This document shows positions 26,193 through 34,625 of a stretch of 64,000 nucleotides of DNA, one piece after another; position 1 is the first letter of the stretch, and every line of letters begins with the position of its first letter. Position numbers and translations under genes: made by a program. Location of the stretch: NCBI GenBank assembly GCA_026225235.1, contig JAMFSK010000114.1, positions 62,001 through 126,000 of the forward strand, in the 5' to 3' direction. Source of the stretch: Burkholderiales bacterium (GTDB taxonomy: Bacteria > Pseudomonadota > Gammaproteobacteria > Burkholderiales > Burkholderiaceae). The notes under the pieces are model-generated. The model had not been told where the DNA came from. It did not search any database and worked only from the letters and a program-made list of their open reading frames with translations.

Positions 26193-27392
26193 CTAGTCGG
26201 CGCTCACGGGGTCGCTCGACAAGGGGATCTGCGCTGTCTTGTTGAACGCCACGGCGACACCCACAAGCGCAGCTGTCGCCGCGCAACCCAGCGCAAAGAA
26301 CACCTGACTGTTCGACATTTCACTTGTCATCACGGCGCCCACGCAAGGCGCGACGAACTGCACGAACAAGCCGATGGACTGGAGCGTTGCACTCACACTC
26401 GCGACCTGATCCGGGAGGCGTCGAGCGATATACATCCGGCAACTGACCCTGAAGCGTGCCCCGACCAGGCCAGTTGAAAAGAAGGCCACACCCAGCAGAA
26501 ACACGGCCGGGTGAAGCGGCATGCGAAAGATCTCGCCCATCGCAATGAAAACCACGCAAGTCACGAACGCCGGGATGAGCAGCCTGCCCAGATCAGAGTG
26601 CGTGGCACGCTGGCGGTTCGGCAACAGGCTTCCAAGCACACCGCCCAACGCGGCACACGACACCACCATTGCCAGCACCGATTTATCGAAACCCTGATTT
26701 TTCAGCATCAAGGGAAACTGATTGTTCACGGCCCCGGCCAGTGCGAAACAGATTCCGACACAAAGTAGCAACGGCAAGACAGGCCCGGTGAAACGCCGTG
26801 TCGATATTGTAGTGGCAGCCTCCGTTTCGTGCGGACGATTTTCGCTAGCCGCGGATTTCAACATCAGCACGATCGCCATGGCAATCAGGATCAACGAGGC
26901 AAACATGGTGTGGTCATCGCCGAACGCTTCGCCTACCCAGGCGCCTGCAGCGGGGGCGCAGATCTTGGCCATGTTCTGAGCCAATGTCAGGAGCCGGAAC
27001 GCGCGGCTTTGCTGTGACGACTCGACGTGAATCGTCACGTAACGCATTTCCGATGGGTCGGTAAAGCCGAGCGCCGCTGACTTCACGGCGATCACCAGAA
27101 GAAACACCGCGAAATGGTCGACCCATAGTAAGGCCGCCGTCGTCGCCAACGTCACGACCAGCGCGCTCCCGATCACTCGCGTACTCGGGTAACGATCGCA
27201 TACCTGGCTGATCATTTTTGTCAACAACACCGACGGTAACAATAACGCTGCGCTTAAAATCACCAGATCGAATGGCGTCGCATCAAATCGATAAGTCGCG
27301 ATATTCAAAATGGCGAGAAAGTTAATCCATCCACCAAAGCTCGCCAAAAAACTGCCTGCTATAAAACACGTTAAACGATGGTTGCCCGACAT
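26193..27392 (-). CDS. Major facilitator superfamily transporter
   Basis: The 399-residue protein has about twelve hydrophobic segments with a cytoplasmic loop near the middle (residues about 185-205, charged HETEAATTISTRR). It is an inner-membrane transporter; the loops lack an identifiable substrate signature, and the shape resembles the putative drug/efflux MFS group. The ATG at 27392 is preferred to an in-frame GTG at 27416, although neither has a strong Shine-Dalgarno. It converges with the PIG-L gene 18 bp away. Confidence 0.82.
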   Translation of the reverse strand: MSGNHRLTCFIAGSFLASFGGWINFLAILNIATYRFDATPFDLVILSAALLLPSVLLTKMISQVCDRYPSTRVIGSALVVTLATTAALLWVDHFAVFLLVIAVKSAALGFTDPSEMRYVTIHVESSQQSRAFRLLTLAQNMAKICAPAAGAWVGEAFGDDHTMFASLILIAMAIVLMLKSAASENRPHETEAATTISTRRFTGPVLPLLLCVGICFALAGAVNNQFPLMLKNQGFDKSVLAMVVSCAALGGVLGSLLPNRQRATHSDLGRLLIPAFVTCVVFIAMGEIFRMPLHPAVFLLGVAFFSTGLVGARFRVSCRMYIARRLPDQVASVSATLQSIGLFVQFVAPCVGAVMTSEMSNSQVFFALGCAATAALVGVAVAFNKTAQIPLSSDPVSAD

Positions 27393-27595
27393 AACGACTC
27401 GCTTTTTTAGACGCACGGAGGCCCGCCCGTCGTCCGAATGAAAAAATCAGGACGCGACGCTTCCTCGACCAAGATCGATATTCAATAAACCAGTACCCAG
27501 AAAAATCAGGACACAGCAGAGCAGAATCCCAGATCGCTCAGGGATTCAGCGTTGTTCATAAAAACGGGAGTACTCGACTTCCGACCGCGCAGCGC

Positions 27596-27901
27596 CTAGA
27601 AGAGCGCTGGTTGCTGCTCAAGCGTCATCGGCACGACATTGAGTTCCGCAAACCGTACCCGTGCTTTGGCGAGATCGTGGAGGAGTTGCCTCTGCAACCA
27701 CGTCTCGGCTCCCCCTCCGAATGCTTTGTCGAGACGCAAGGCCATTTCCGGCGAGATGGCTGCCTTGCCACTCAGCAAATTCGTCAGCGCCTGACGGCTC
27801 ACTCCTAAAACGAGTGCGCCCTCGGTTACGGTCAAGTTGAACCGTTCGAGGCAATTGCGGCGCACGATCACGCCCGGATGGATAAATTCGGAATCAGCCA
27901 T
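27596..27901 (-). CDS. HigA-family antitoxin/XRE regulator without a toxin partner
   Basis: The protein has 101 residues. An XRE HTH (LTVTEGALVLGVSRQALTNL, then SGKAAISPEMALRLDKAFGG) is followed by the HigA-type tail (GAETWLQRQLLHDLAKARVRF). HigA normally neutralises and represses with the toxin HigB, whose gene usually precedes it. Here no RelE-like open frame lies on either side. The ATG at 27901 is used; the longer frame would start inside the promoter. The promoter and a palindromic operator are clear, and the -10 element is so close that the mRNA is probably leaderless. Confidence 0.85.
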   Translation of the reverse strand: MADSEFIHPGVIVRRNCLERFNLTVTEGALVLGVSRQALTNLLSGKAAISPEMALRLDKAFGGGAETWLQRQLLHDLAKARVRFAELNVVPMTLEQQPALF

Positions 27902-27908
27902 GGGTCGA

Positions 27909-27937
27909 ACAATATCGAGTAAATTTCGCCCCGTCAA
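27909..27937 (-). promoter_or_regulatory. Sigma-70 promoter of the HigA-like gene
   Basis: On the minus strand TTGACG (27932-27937) and TATTGT (27909-27914) are exactly 17 bp apart. The start codon begins 8 bases after the -10 element, so transcription should begin at or within a base or two of the ATG. Confidence 0.65.
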
Positions 27938-27938
27938 C

Positions 27939-27957
27939 TGACAAGCATCACTTGTCA
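27939..27957. promoter_or_regulatory. HigA autoregulatory operator candidate
   Basis: TGACAAG-CATCA-CTTGTCA is a perfect 7-bp-arm palindrome that abuts the -35 box of the HigA-like gene. Its size and position fit autorepression. Confidence 0.6.
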
Positions 27958-28282
27958 ATCAGAGTGCGTTCGGAAACTGGCGGCTATTGTCGCGCATATC
28001 TCCTCGATGTATATCGACACCTGCGCTTCGCACGCTTTTATTTCACAGGGTCGGCCAGTTTCAGCTTTGGACTTTGCCCATCGCGCCATCTCGAATGGAC
28101 ATGCAATCCCGGACATCGACCACGACGCAAAGATGGCCGTCTGGCAAAAGTTGCGGTAAGGTGAGGCTCATGTCTACACAGCGCGCGCACTCCCTTGCCC
28201 CGTCTGGCCATCCTTTGGTCGTCGGTTCGTCCGCGCGCGCGGCATCCAAAGCCAAAAAACAGTCGCTCATCTGACCGGGGCA
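27958..28282. other. Gap between HigA-like and DapA-like genes without a gene
   Basis: Open frames on both strands here (up to about 125 codons) overlap one another, lack ribosome sites and show no protein features. No HigB-type toxin reading frame is present. Confidence 0.45.
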
Positions 28283-28308
28283 CTGTTCCGTCAGATGTGA
28301 CGGAACAG
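28283..28308. repeat. Perfect 11-bp inverted repeat (operator or hairpin)
   Basis: CTGTTCCGTCA and TGACGGAACAG flank a 4-base GATG centre. It lies 77 bp before the DapA-family start. There is no T-run, so it could be an operator of an unknown regulator or a structured leader. Confidence 0.6.
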
Positions 28309-28384
28309 ATCGGCTGCGGTGCTACCCACGATGTGTCTTCCGTACCTCTGATCGGTTTGAATTGGTCAACAGGAGGGTAGGAGC

Positions 28385-29242
28385 ATGTCGATTTTTTCAG
28401 GTATCTGGGTTCCACTCGTCACGCCGTTCGATGACGATGTGGTCGATCATCGTGCGCTTGCGCGACTCGCGTCTTCGTGCCTCGATGCGGGCGCCACAGG
28501 GCTCGTTGCGTTGGGCAGCACCGGAGAGCCTTCATCGTTAAGCGAAGCGGAACGGCAGGAAGTGTTGACGACGATCCTCGATGCCGCCAAAGGCGCGCCG
28601 GTGATTGTCGGCGTGGCCGGTAACAACGTCCTTGAATTGCGTGAACGTGTTTTGCATCTGAACGCGCTGCCCCTCGCCGGGATACTCGTGCCGGCGCCCT
28701 ACTACGTGCGTCCCTCGCAGGCAGGCCTGATCGCGCACTTCACGACACTGGCCGATCTCAGCACGCATCCCGTGGTGCTCTATGACATTCCTTATCGAAC
28801 CGGCGTGCGCATGGAGATCCCGACCCTGCTCTCGCTCGCTGCGCATCCGAACATCCGGGCGATCAAGGACTGCGGTGGCTCGATCGAAACGACACTGGCC
28901 CTGATCCTCGACGGGCGATTGTCGGTCTTGTGTGGAGAAGACATCCAGCTCTTTAGTACGCTTTGCCTTGGAGGCCAAGGTGCGATTGCGGCTAGCGCAC
29001 ATCTGCGTTGCGCTGATTTTGTTGCGACGTATCGGGCTCTGAGCGAAGGGAGGATTGAGGAGGCGCGCAGCGTGTTTCATGGCCTCGTCCCTCTGATACA
29101 GGCATTGACGTCCGAACCGAATCCGGCGCCGGTGAAGTGCGCGCTCGAAGCGTTGGGGATCATTGGGCACGAAGTCCGTGCCCCGATGACGGGTGTGAGT
29201 GAACCATTGCGCAATCTGCTCGCGGCACTCGTCGAGGCCTGA
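28385..29242 (+). CDS. DapA/NanA-family aldolase (dihydrodipicolinate synthase-like)
   Basis: The 285-residue protein shows the class I aldolase barrel of the DHDPS superfamily: TPFDDD near the N-terminus, GSTGEPSSLS (GTTGE-type loop), YDIPYRTG with the catalytic Tyr and the Arg of the DHDPS active site, and the Schiff-base Lys in IRAIKDCGGS. The Arg of YRTG fits the true DapA group rather than sugar-acid lyases. AGGAGGGTAGGAGC just before the ATG supplies a strong ribosome site. It stands alone and is probably a paralogue rather than the only lysine-pathway enzyme. Confidence 0.82.
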   Translation: MSIFSGIWVPLVTPFDDDVVDHRALARLASSCLDAGATGLVALGSTGEPSSLSEAERQEVLTTILDAAKGAPVIVGVAGNNVLELRERVLHLNALPLAGILVPAPYYVRPSQAGLIAHFTTLADLSTHPVVLYDIPYRTGVRMEIPTLLSLAAHPNIRAIKDCGGSIETTLALILDGRLSVLCGEDIQLFSTLCLGGQGAIAASAHLRCADFVATYRALSEGRIEEARSVFHGLVPLIQALTSEPNPAPVKCALEALGIIGHEVRAPMTGVSEPLRNLLAALVEA

Positions 29243-29320
29243 TTGCGCTTTTCGTGCGCGGCGGGCTTGTGGGCCTTTGGGCTCACGGCTGTGGCTGGGG
29301 CTGCGGCTTGTGGGCGGTGG

Positions 29321-29343
29321 GCTGCGAGCGCGTCGCTCGCAGC
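29321..29343. terminator. 10-bp GC-rich hairpin between convergent genes
   Basis: GCTGCGAGCG and CGCTCGCAGC surround a CGT loop. It lies between the ends of the DapA-family gene (+) and an SDR gene (-). There is no T-run; the DNA just before it (29260-29320) is a G-rich run of GGG/GGGG tracts. Confidence 0.5.
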
Positions 29344-29364
29344 TGCCAATGAAAAGCCCTCGTC

Positions 29365-30099
29365 CTACCAGGGGTTCGGCCCGCTTGCACTCGAGAAGTT
29401 GCCGCTCGGCCCATCGTCCGGAAGCAGCGCGAGCCGGATCGCTTCCGCAGCGCCCTGCGGGATCGTTTGATGGCCGCGGTGCCCGTTGAGGTCGGTCGCG
29501 GTAAAGCCAGGGTCAGCGGCGTTGACCTTGATGGTCGTATCACCTAACTCGGCTGCCAGTTGTACCGTCAGCATGTTCAGCGCCGCTTTCGACGCGTTGT
29601 AGCCGATCAGCTTGACGCGAGCAAATTCCCAGTCCGGATCACGATTGAAAGTCAGCGAGCCGAGGCCGCTCGACACGTTGACAATGCGGGCCGAAGCCGA
29701 TTTCTTGAGCAAGGGAAGCATGGCCTGGGTCACGGCAAGCGCACCGAAGAAGTTGGTCTCCATGACGCGGCGAGCCGCATCGATACTCGCCTGGCCTGGC
29801 AAACCATCGGAAGGGTCCGTGATCCCCGCGTTGTTGACCAACACGTCGAGCCGCCCAAACTCGGTATCGATCTGCTTTGCGGCGGCTTGAATGGATTCTG
29901 CGCGCACCAGATCCAGTTCGATGAATTGCACGTCGAGAGACTGTTCTCTAAGTCGGGCGGCGGCCGCCTCGCCCAGAGCTGCATTGCGTGCGCCCAGGAA
30001 CACCCGCATCCCCGTTTGCGCCAGTTTTTCGGCTATTTCCAGACCAATACCCTTGTTGGCCCCGCTGACCAGGGCAATGCGCTTCGATGACATCTGCAT
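29365..30099 (-). CDS. Short-chain dehydrogenase/reductase (carbonyl reductase-like)
   Basis: This 244-residue protein has the classical SDR cofactor motif GANKGIG near residues 11-17, LVNNAGI, and a Ser...Tyr-x-x-x-Lys active site (VSSGLG and YNASKAAL). It is closest in shape to carbonyl reductase-type SDRs that use NADPH. The ATG at 30099 has GGAG five bases upstream. It is divergent from a TetR gene with a 71-bp gap containing a palindrome, so TetR control is likely. The substrate is unknown. Confidence 0.87.
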   Translation of the reverse strand: MQMSSKRIALVSGANKGIGLEIAEKLAQTGMRVFLGARNAALGEAAAARLREQSLDVQFIELDLVRAESIQAAAKQIDTEFGRLDVLVNNAGITDPSDGLPGQASIDAARRVMETNFFGALAVTQAMLPLLKKSASARIVNVSSGLGSLTFNRDPDWEFARVKLIGYNASKAALNMLTVQLAAELGDTTIKVNAADPGFTATDLNGHRGHQTIPQGAAEAIRLALLPDDGPSGNFSSASGPNPW

Positions 30100-30130
30100 G
30101 GATACTCCGCGTCTCGTTGGATGAGGTAGC

Positions 30131-30145
30131 ATTCAGTTTATGAAT
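30131..30145. promoter_or_regulatory. TetR operator candidate
   Basis: ATTCA-GTTTA-TGAAT is a 5-bp-arm palindrome in the 71-bp gap between the divergent SDR (start 30099) and TetR (start 30171) genes. Confidence 0.45.
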
Positions 30146-30170
30146 AATCCTTCAGATTTTCCATTCGCAT

Positions 30171-30839
30171 ATGGACACGAAGAATACAAACTCGCTTGAG
30201 CCAAGAAAGACGCCGATCCAGGCTCGCTCGGTGGTCACCGTCGACGCCATATTCGAGGCCACTGTTCAGGTTTTGCTTAGCGAGGGGCCACAGCGTCTGA
30301 CCACTACACGCGTCGCGGACCGGGCTGGGGTGTCAGTCGGCACCGTTTACCAGTACTACCCCAACAAGCAATCGCTCCTATACGCGGTGCTCGAGCAGCA
30401 CCTATTGCGAGTGACCACGTCCGTCGAACAAGCTTGCGAGGTGCTACGGCACCAACCTCTTACGGATATGGTGGTCGGCCTCGTGAAGGCCTTCGTCGAT
30501 GCCAAGACCGCACACGTGGAAGAGTCGAAGGCGCTCTATCTTGTCGCTGCGGAACTCGATGCGGCAAAGCTCGTGGAGCAGATATCGGAACGCATGCGCA
30601 AGGCGACCGCATCGATGCTGGATAGCGCGGTCGATGCACGCTTCGACGACCTGTCAATGGTGAGCTTCATGGTCATGTCGGCCATGGTGGGGCCGACGCG
30701 CGCCGTGCTCGAGGGCCGCGCACCGCCGAAAATGCTGCAGGCGTTGCGCATGCAGCTGGTGACGCTTTGCGACGCGTATTTAAGTCGCCTGGCGATTCCG
30801 CAGAGCACGCGAAAGACCCGCGCAGTTGCGGGCGCTTAG
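30171..30839 (+). CDS. TetR family transcriptional regulator
   Basis: The 222-residue protein has an N-terminal TetR HTH (about 20-75; VDAIFEATVQVLLSEG, then TTRVADRAGVSVGTVYQYY and PNKQSLLYAVL) and a helical ligand domain. It is divergent from the SDR gene and followed 29 bp later by a GNAT gene that may be cotranscribed. It likely represses the SDR and itself through the palindrome at 30131-30145. Confidence 0.88.
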   Translation: MDTKNTNSLEPRKTPIQARSVVTVDAIFEATVQVLLSEGPQRLTTTRVADRAGVSVGTVYQYYPNKQSLLYAVLEQHLLRVTTSVEQACEVLRHQPLTDMVVGLVKAFVDAKTAHVEESKALYLVAAELDAAKLVEQISERMRKATASMLDSAVDARFDDLSMVSFMVMSAMVGPTRAVLEGRAPPKMLQALRMQLVTLCDAYLSRLAIPQSTRKTRAVAGA

Positions 30840-30868
30840 CGCCGTCATTTTAAAAAGGACTGTCAACG

Positions 30869-31330
30869 TTGGGCATCGTTTTCGAAGCCACCACGCAAGC
30901 CGACGCTGAAGCGCTCGTCGAGATCCGTATCCTCGCCATGCGGGAGAGCCTGCAGCGCATCAGCCGCTTCGATCCGCAACGCGCCCGCGATCGCTTCCTG
31001 GCCGCATTTGAGCCTGCGCTATGCCGCTACATCGTGGCGAACGGAACGAAAGCTGGGTTCGTGCTCGTCAGACCCATGGTCGACCATTTGCTGCTCGATC
31101 ATCTCTACGTAAAACCCGATCACCAAGGCAGGGGAATCGGTTTAGCGGCACTTCGCACGGTTATGGCTGAAGCCGATGCCAAGTCGATGCCGATCCGCCT
31201 GGGCGCCCTGCGCGGCAGCGACTCGAATCGCTTCTATCAACGCCACGGCTTTGTCCAGACCGACGAAAGCGAATGGGACATCTATTACGTCCGTGATCCC
31301 CAGACCGTCAGCGATGTGTCCCCGCCGTAA
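30869..31330 (+). CDS. GNAT family N-acetyltransferase
   Basis: The 153-residue protein shows the acetyl-CoA binding pattern HLYVKPDHQGRGIGLAAL (Q/R-x-x-G-x-G/A) and a late NRFYQRHGF segment. It starts at TTG (30869), with AAGGA nine bases upstream. Its 3' end overlaps the convergent AraC gene by 23 bp. The acetyl acceptor is unknown. Confidence 0.82.
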   Translation: MGIVFEATTQADAEALVEIRILAMRESLQRISRFDPQRARDRFLAAFEPALCRYIVANGTKAGFVLVRPMVDHLLLDHLYVKPDHQGRGIGLAALRTVMAEADAKSMPIRLGALRGSDSNRFYQRHGFVQTDESEWDIYYVRDPQTVSDVSPP

Positions 31331-32147
31331 ACTTCGCCGGCGTCGTTCCAATGACGCGACGAAACAGCGCAATGAAACTACTCACACTGTCATATCCGAG
31401 TGTGAGGGCGACGCGGGTCACCGACTCGCCATCGCCCAACAATTCCAGCGCCCGCTGCAATCGTGCGACCTGCCGCCATTGGACTATCGACATCCCCGTT
31501 TCCGCACGGAAATGCCGCGTGATCGTGCGACGCGACATGGCCAGGCGGACGACCCACTCGTCAAGTGAGGTCTCGTCTGCCGGATCGTCGACTATCGCCG
31601 CGGCCAGGGTTGCAAGCCCTTTGCTCACCGGCATCTTCAAACGCAGCGGTTCGGGTTTCGCTGCATGGATCTCGTCGATAAACACGCCCAGAAGCCGCTG
31701 CTCTGCAGCAGTCAATGCCTGTTGCCGAGGCCACTGCTGCATGCGCGTCAGGATCGCTTCGAGCACAGGGCTCAGACTCAGCACGACAGGCTCTGCAGGA
31801 AACTGTTCACACAATGCAGGCAGCATATGGACCGTAAAGCCGACCAGGGCGTCCGGTTCCGCCGGGTGCCGGCTGCCGATCACGCTCGCGCCGTGTGGCG
31901 TCATGGGCGGAATCCAGCCAAGCCGTCCAGGTGGCATGACGCATCGACCACTGGCGGTCTCAACCACCATCAAGCCGTGAATCGCGAAATAGAACTGACC
32001 TTCGGGGTGCGTATGGGCCGCCTTGCCGACACCCGCGCCCGCGGTCTGCGGCGACAAGAGGATCGGCGCCTGCCCGTCGAGCCTAATTTCATGGAAGGAA
32101 GGATTCGAATCGCGACTCATTGGCCCGAATGCACTATTGATTGACAT
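31308..32147 (-). CDS. AraC family regulator with N-terminal cupin
   Basis: The protein has 279 residues. A cupin-type sensor domain (AHTHPEGQFYFAIHG and PPGRLGWIPPMTPH) precedes two AraC HTHs (about 185-275: LDEWVVRLAMSRRTITRHF; then VTRVALTLGYDSVSSFIALFRR). Proteins of this layout regulate adjacent divergent genes. It is divergent from the inositol-monophosphatase-like gene with a 66-bp gap, and its 3' end overlaps the GNAT gene by 23 bp. Confidence 0.87.
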   Translation of the reverse strand: MSINSAFGPMSRDSNPSFHEIRLDGQAPILLSPQTAGAGVGKAAHTHPEGQFYFAIHGLMVVETASGRCVMPPGRLGWIPPMTPHGASVIGSRHPAEPDALVGFTVHMLPALCEQFPAEPVVLSLSPVLEAILTRMQQWPRQQALTAAEQRLLGVFIDEIHAAKPEPLRLKMPVSKGLATLAAAIVDDPADETSLDEWVVRLAMSRRTITRHFRAETGMSIVQWRQVARLQRALELLGDGESVTRVALTLGYDSVSSFIALFRRVIGTTPAKFTAGTHR

Positions 32148-32213
32148 TCAGTAGTTAGCCGGACAGAACAAGGGCTGTCAAGCTGGATGCCAGTCAACCA
32201 GAGGAGAAAGATT

Positions 32214-33014
32214 GTGCATTCGGCAGAATGGGAACCGGCCTTTGAAGTCTTGCGGCGAGTCGGCGCCACGCTCAAACAGCAATTCGCGCGCATCACACCC
32301 GTGATCGAGGGTGAGGCGATAATCGCGACGTTCCGAAAGATCGATGACGAAACGACGGAAACCATCCGGGCCGGCCTGACCCAGGCTTACCCCGCCATCG
32401 AATGGAAGGAGGGTGAATTGGCCGGCGCTCAAGGCTGGCAACAGGCCAATGAAGGCAGCTACTGGGTCTGCGATGCCATCGACGGGGCGGTGCAATACCT
32501 GCGCGCCATACCTCAATGGTGCATTTCACTGACCTTCGTTCGAGACGGAGAGCCCGTATTTGCCGCTATCTTCGACCCCATGCACGAAGACCTGTTTCAC
32601 GCCGTGGCTGATGCGGGCGCTTTCCTCAACGGCAACCCGATACGCGTGAACGGGCAACGCAGTCATGTCGCAGCGTTCCTGGCGACCAGTCAGCCTCCTT
32701 TCGTCAACGATGACCTTGGTGCGATCACCCTCGCCGGACGGTCACTGACAGTGGCCCTTGCCGACGCAGGGGCCGTCCGCAATCTCGGCCCTACCTCGCT
32801 GCAAATCGCCTATGTCGCCTGTGGCAGGCTCGATGCCTTCTGGGAATTCGGAGAAGACACCTTCAATTGCCTCGGCGCCGTGCTGATGGTCCGCGAGGCA
32901 GGCGGACATGCCACTGAAATTGACGGACAGCCCTACCGCCTTCAATCCGGCAGTCTGCTCGCTGGCACGCCGGGCGTGCATGCATCCCTGCTGGAGAAAC
33001 TAGCCACGTTGTAG
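32214..33014 (+). CDS. Inositol monophosphatase family protein
   Basis: The 266-residue protein has the metal-site motif DAIDGAVQYL (classical DPIDGTxNF) and the C-terminal EDTFNCLGAVLMVREAGG corresponding to the WDxAAxxLIVxEAGG motif. The motif 1 region (EWKEGELAG) is divergent from the usual GEE. The family dephosphorylates inositol 1-phosphate and related sugar or nucleotide phosphates. GAGGAG lies eight bases before the GTG at 32214, which is preferred over an in-frame ATG at 32187 that lies before that ribosome site. The motif drift makes a non-inositol substrate likely. Confidence 0.75.
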   Translation: MHSAEWEPAFEVLRRVGATLKQQFARITPVIEGEAIIATFRKIDDETTETIRAGLTQAYPAIEWKEGELAGAQGWQQANEGSYWVCDAIDGAVQYLRAIPQWCISLTFVRDGEPVFAAIFDPMHEDLFHAVADAGAFLNGNPIRVNGQRSHVAAFLATSQPPFVNDDLGAITLAGRSLTVALADAGAVRNLGPTSLQIAYVACGRLDAFWEFGEDTFNCLGAVLMVREAGGHATEIDGQPYRLQSGSLLAGTPGVHASLLEKLATL

Positions 33015-33074
33015 CGCAACTGCAACTACCCACCCTGCAGATCGGGGGCCTGAAGGATTTGGCGCACCCGCACT

Positions 33075-34502
33075 TCACGCCGCTTCTTTATCGCCCAGGA
33101 TCGCCTTCGTTTCGAGAAACGATTCGAGACCAAAGACACCGTACTCGCGGCCAAGACCGGACTGTTTGTAGCCGCCAAACGGTGCGAGCGGCTCATGAGG
33201 TGCCCCATTGATGACGACGCGCCCGGCCTCGAGCCGCTCAGCGATCTCGCGTGCACGCTCGACATCGGGTGAGATGACATAAGCCTGCAACCCATAGACA
33301 GTGTCGTTGGCGATGGCAACCGCCTCGTCCTCCGTTCGATACGTAAGGATGCACAGCACGGGTCCAAATATTTCCTCTCGCGCAATGGCCATGTCGTTGG
33401 AGACATTCGAGAACACGGTCGGTCGCACGAAATAGCCCCCGAGGCCATCGGGATGACCAGGGCCACCGGCCAACACAGTCGCCCCCTCCTCCGCGCCGAG
33501 ACGGATATAGCGTTGAACGCGCTCAAATTGCTTCTCGCTCACCATCGGGCCGATCACAGTTTCGGGATCGGCCGGATCACCGACCTTGGTGGCTTCGACT
33601 GCGGCTTTCGCGAGGCGGAGTGCTTCGGGCAGATGGCGCTCATGCACGAGGATACGTGTGCCCGCTACACAGGCCTGACCACTGTTCTGAAAGCCAAGGC
33701 CGATGGCGAGCGGGATGGCCGTTTCAAGATCGGCGTCTTCGAGAATCAGCGTTGGCGACTTGCCGCCGAGCTCCAGCGTGACACGCTTCATCGTGTCGGC
33801 TCCTGCGCGAAGAATCGCCTTGCCGACTGCAGTGGAGCCGGTGAAGGAAATCTTTGCAATCGCGGGGTGCGAGCTCAGTTCAGCGCCTACCACGTCGCCG
33901 CGACCCGTCACGATATTGAAAACGCCTGGCGGCAACCCCGCCTCATGGAGGCACTCGGTGATCACCTGCGTTTGAAGCGCGCTCATTTCGCTTGGTTTGA
34001 TGACGACTGTGCAACCCGCAGCGATTGCGGTGGCGAGCTTGTTGCAGATAAAGCCCGCATTGGCGTTCCACGGCGTGATCAGTCCCACGACGCCCACCGG
34101 CTCCATGACCACCTGTGCTGACGCGATACAGCGGGTGAATGCGTAAGTTTCGAGCGTGCTGGCTGCACTGAGAAAGGTCTCTGCCGCATAGTGCGCGCCC
34201 CAGCTTGCTCTCGACACGGGCGCACCATATTCCGCGATCGTCGCGGCGGCGATGTCGTCGACTCTGGCGAGCACCGCTTCTTGCAAGCGCTTGAGAAGCG
34301 CGATACGCATTTGCTTGCTGGTGCGCGAGAATGCGGGAAACGCTTTTCTTGCGGAGGCGATTGCGAGGTGCGTGTCTTCAACGTCGCCCAGTCGGACGCG
34401 GCCTGCTACCTGGCCCGTCGCCGGGTCGTAGAGATCAAACCATTCCGTGCCATGAGGCGTCACGAAAGCGCCGTCGATATAGATCTGTTCGATGAGATGC
34501 AT
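33075..34502 (-). CDS. NAD(P)-dependent aldehyde dehydrogenase
   Basis: The 475-residue protein has the ALDH core: ITPWNANAGFICNKLATAIA, the Rossmann FTGSTAVGKAI, catalytic Glu in LELGGKSPTLI, and nucleophilic Cys in FQNSGQACVAGTRILV. It resembles the broad ALDH group acting on benzaldehyde-, vanillin- or short aliphatic aldehydes. It is divergent from a LysR regulator (123-bp gap), a common arrangement for inducible aldehyde oxidation. The substrate is not predictable from the sequence. Confidence 0.9.
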   Translation of the reverse strand: MHLIEQIYIDGAFVTPHGTEWFDLYDPATGQVAGRVRLGDVEDTHLAIASARKAFPAFSRTSKQMRIALLKRLQEAVLARVDDIAAATIAEYGAPVSRASWGAHYAAETFLSAASTLETYAFTRCIASAQVVMEPVGVVGLITPWNANAGFICNKLATAIAAGCTVVIKPSEMSALQTQVITECLHEAGLPPGVFNIVTGRGDVVGAELSSHPAIAKISFTGSTAVGKAILRAGADTMKRVTLELGGKSPTLILEDADLETAIPLAIGLGFQNSGQACVAGTRILVHERHLPEALRLAKAAVEATKVGDPADPETVIGPMVSEKQFERVQRYIRLGAEEGATVLAGGPGHPDGLGGYFVRPTVFSNVSNDMAIAREEIFGPVLCILTYRTEDEAVAIANDTVYGLQAYVISPDVERAREIAERLEAGRVVINGAPHEPLAPFGGYKQSGLGREYGVFGLESFLETKAILGDKEAA

Positions 34503-34625
34503 TGTTGCTCCTTATCCATTCATGGCCTGCGCATGTCATGGCCTGCGCGTGGAAACAGAGTAGGCTCGCAACATTGATTTGATAAGAGGCATAAAATTGG
34601 ATGACTTGGAACGAAAATCAGGACA

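Noticed and set aside
27958..28282. Possible HigB toxin gene beside the HigA-like gene
   Set aside because: Frames here lack RelE/HigB features such as the conserved Arg/Lys-rich strand pattern.
29243..29470. 75-codon frame after the DapA-family gene
   Set aside because: Low-complexity Ala/Gly/Trp translation of a G-rich gap and of the end of the SDR gene; no ribosome site.
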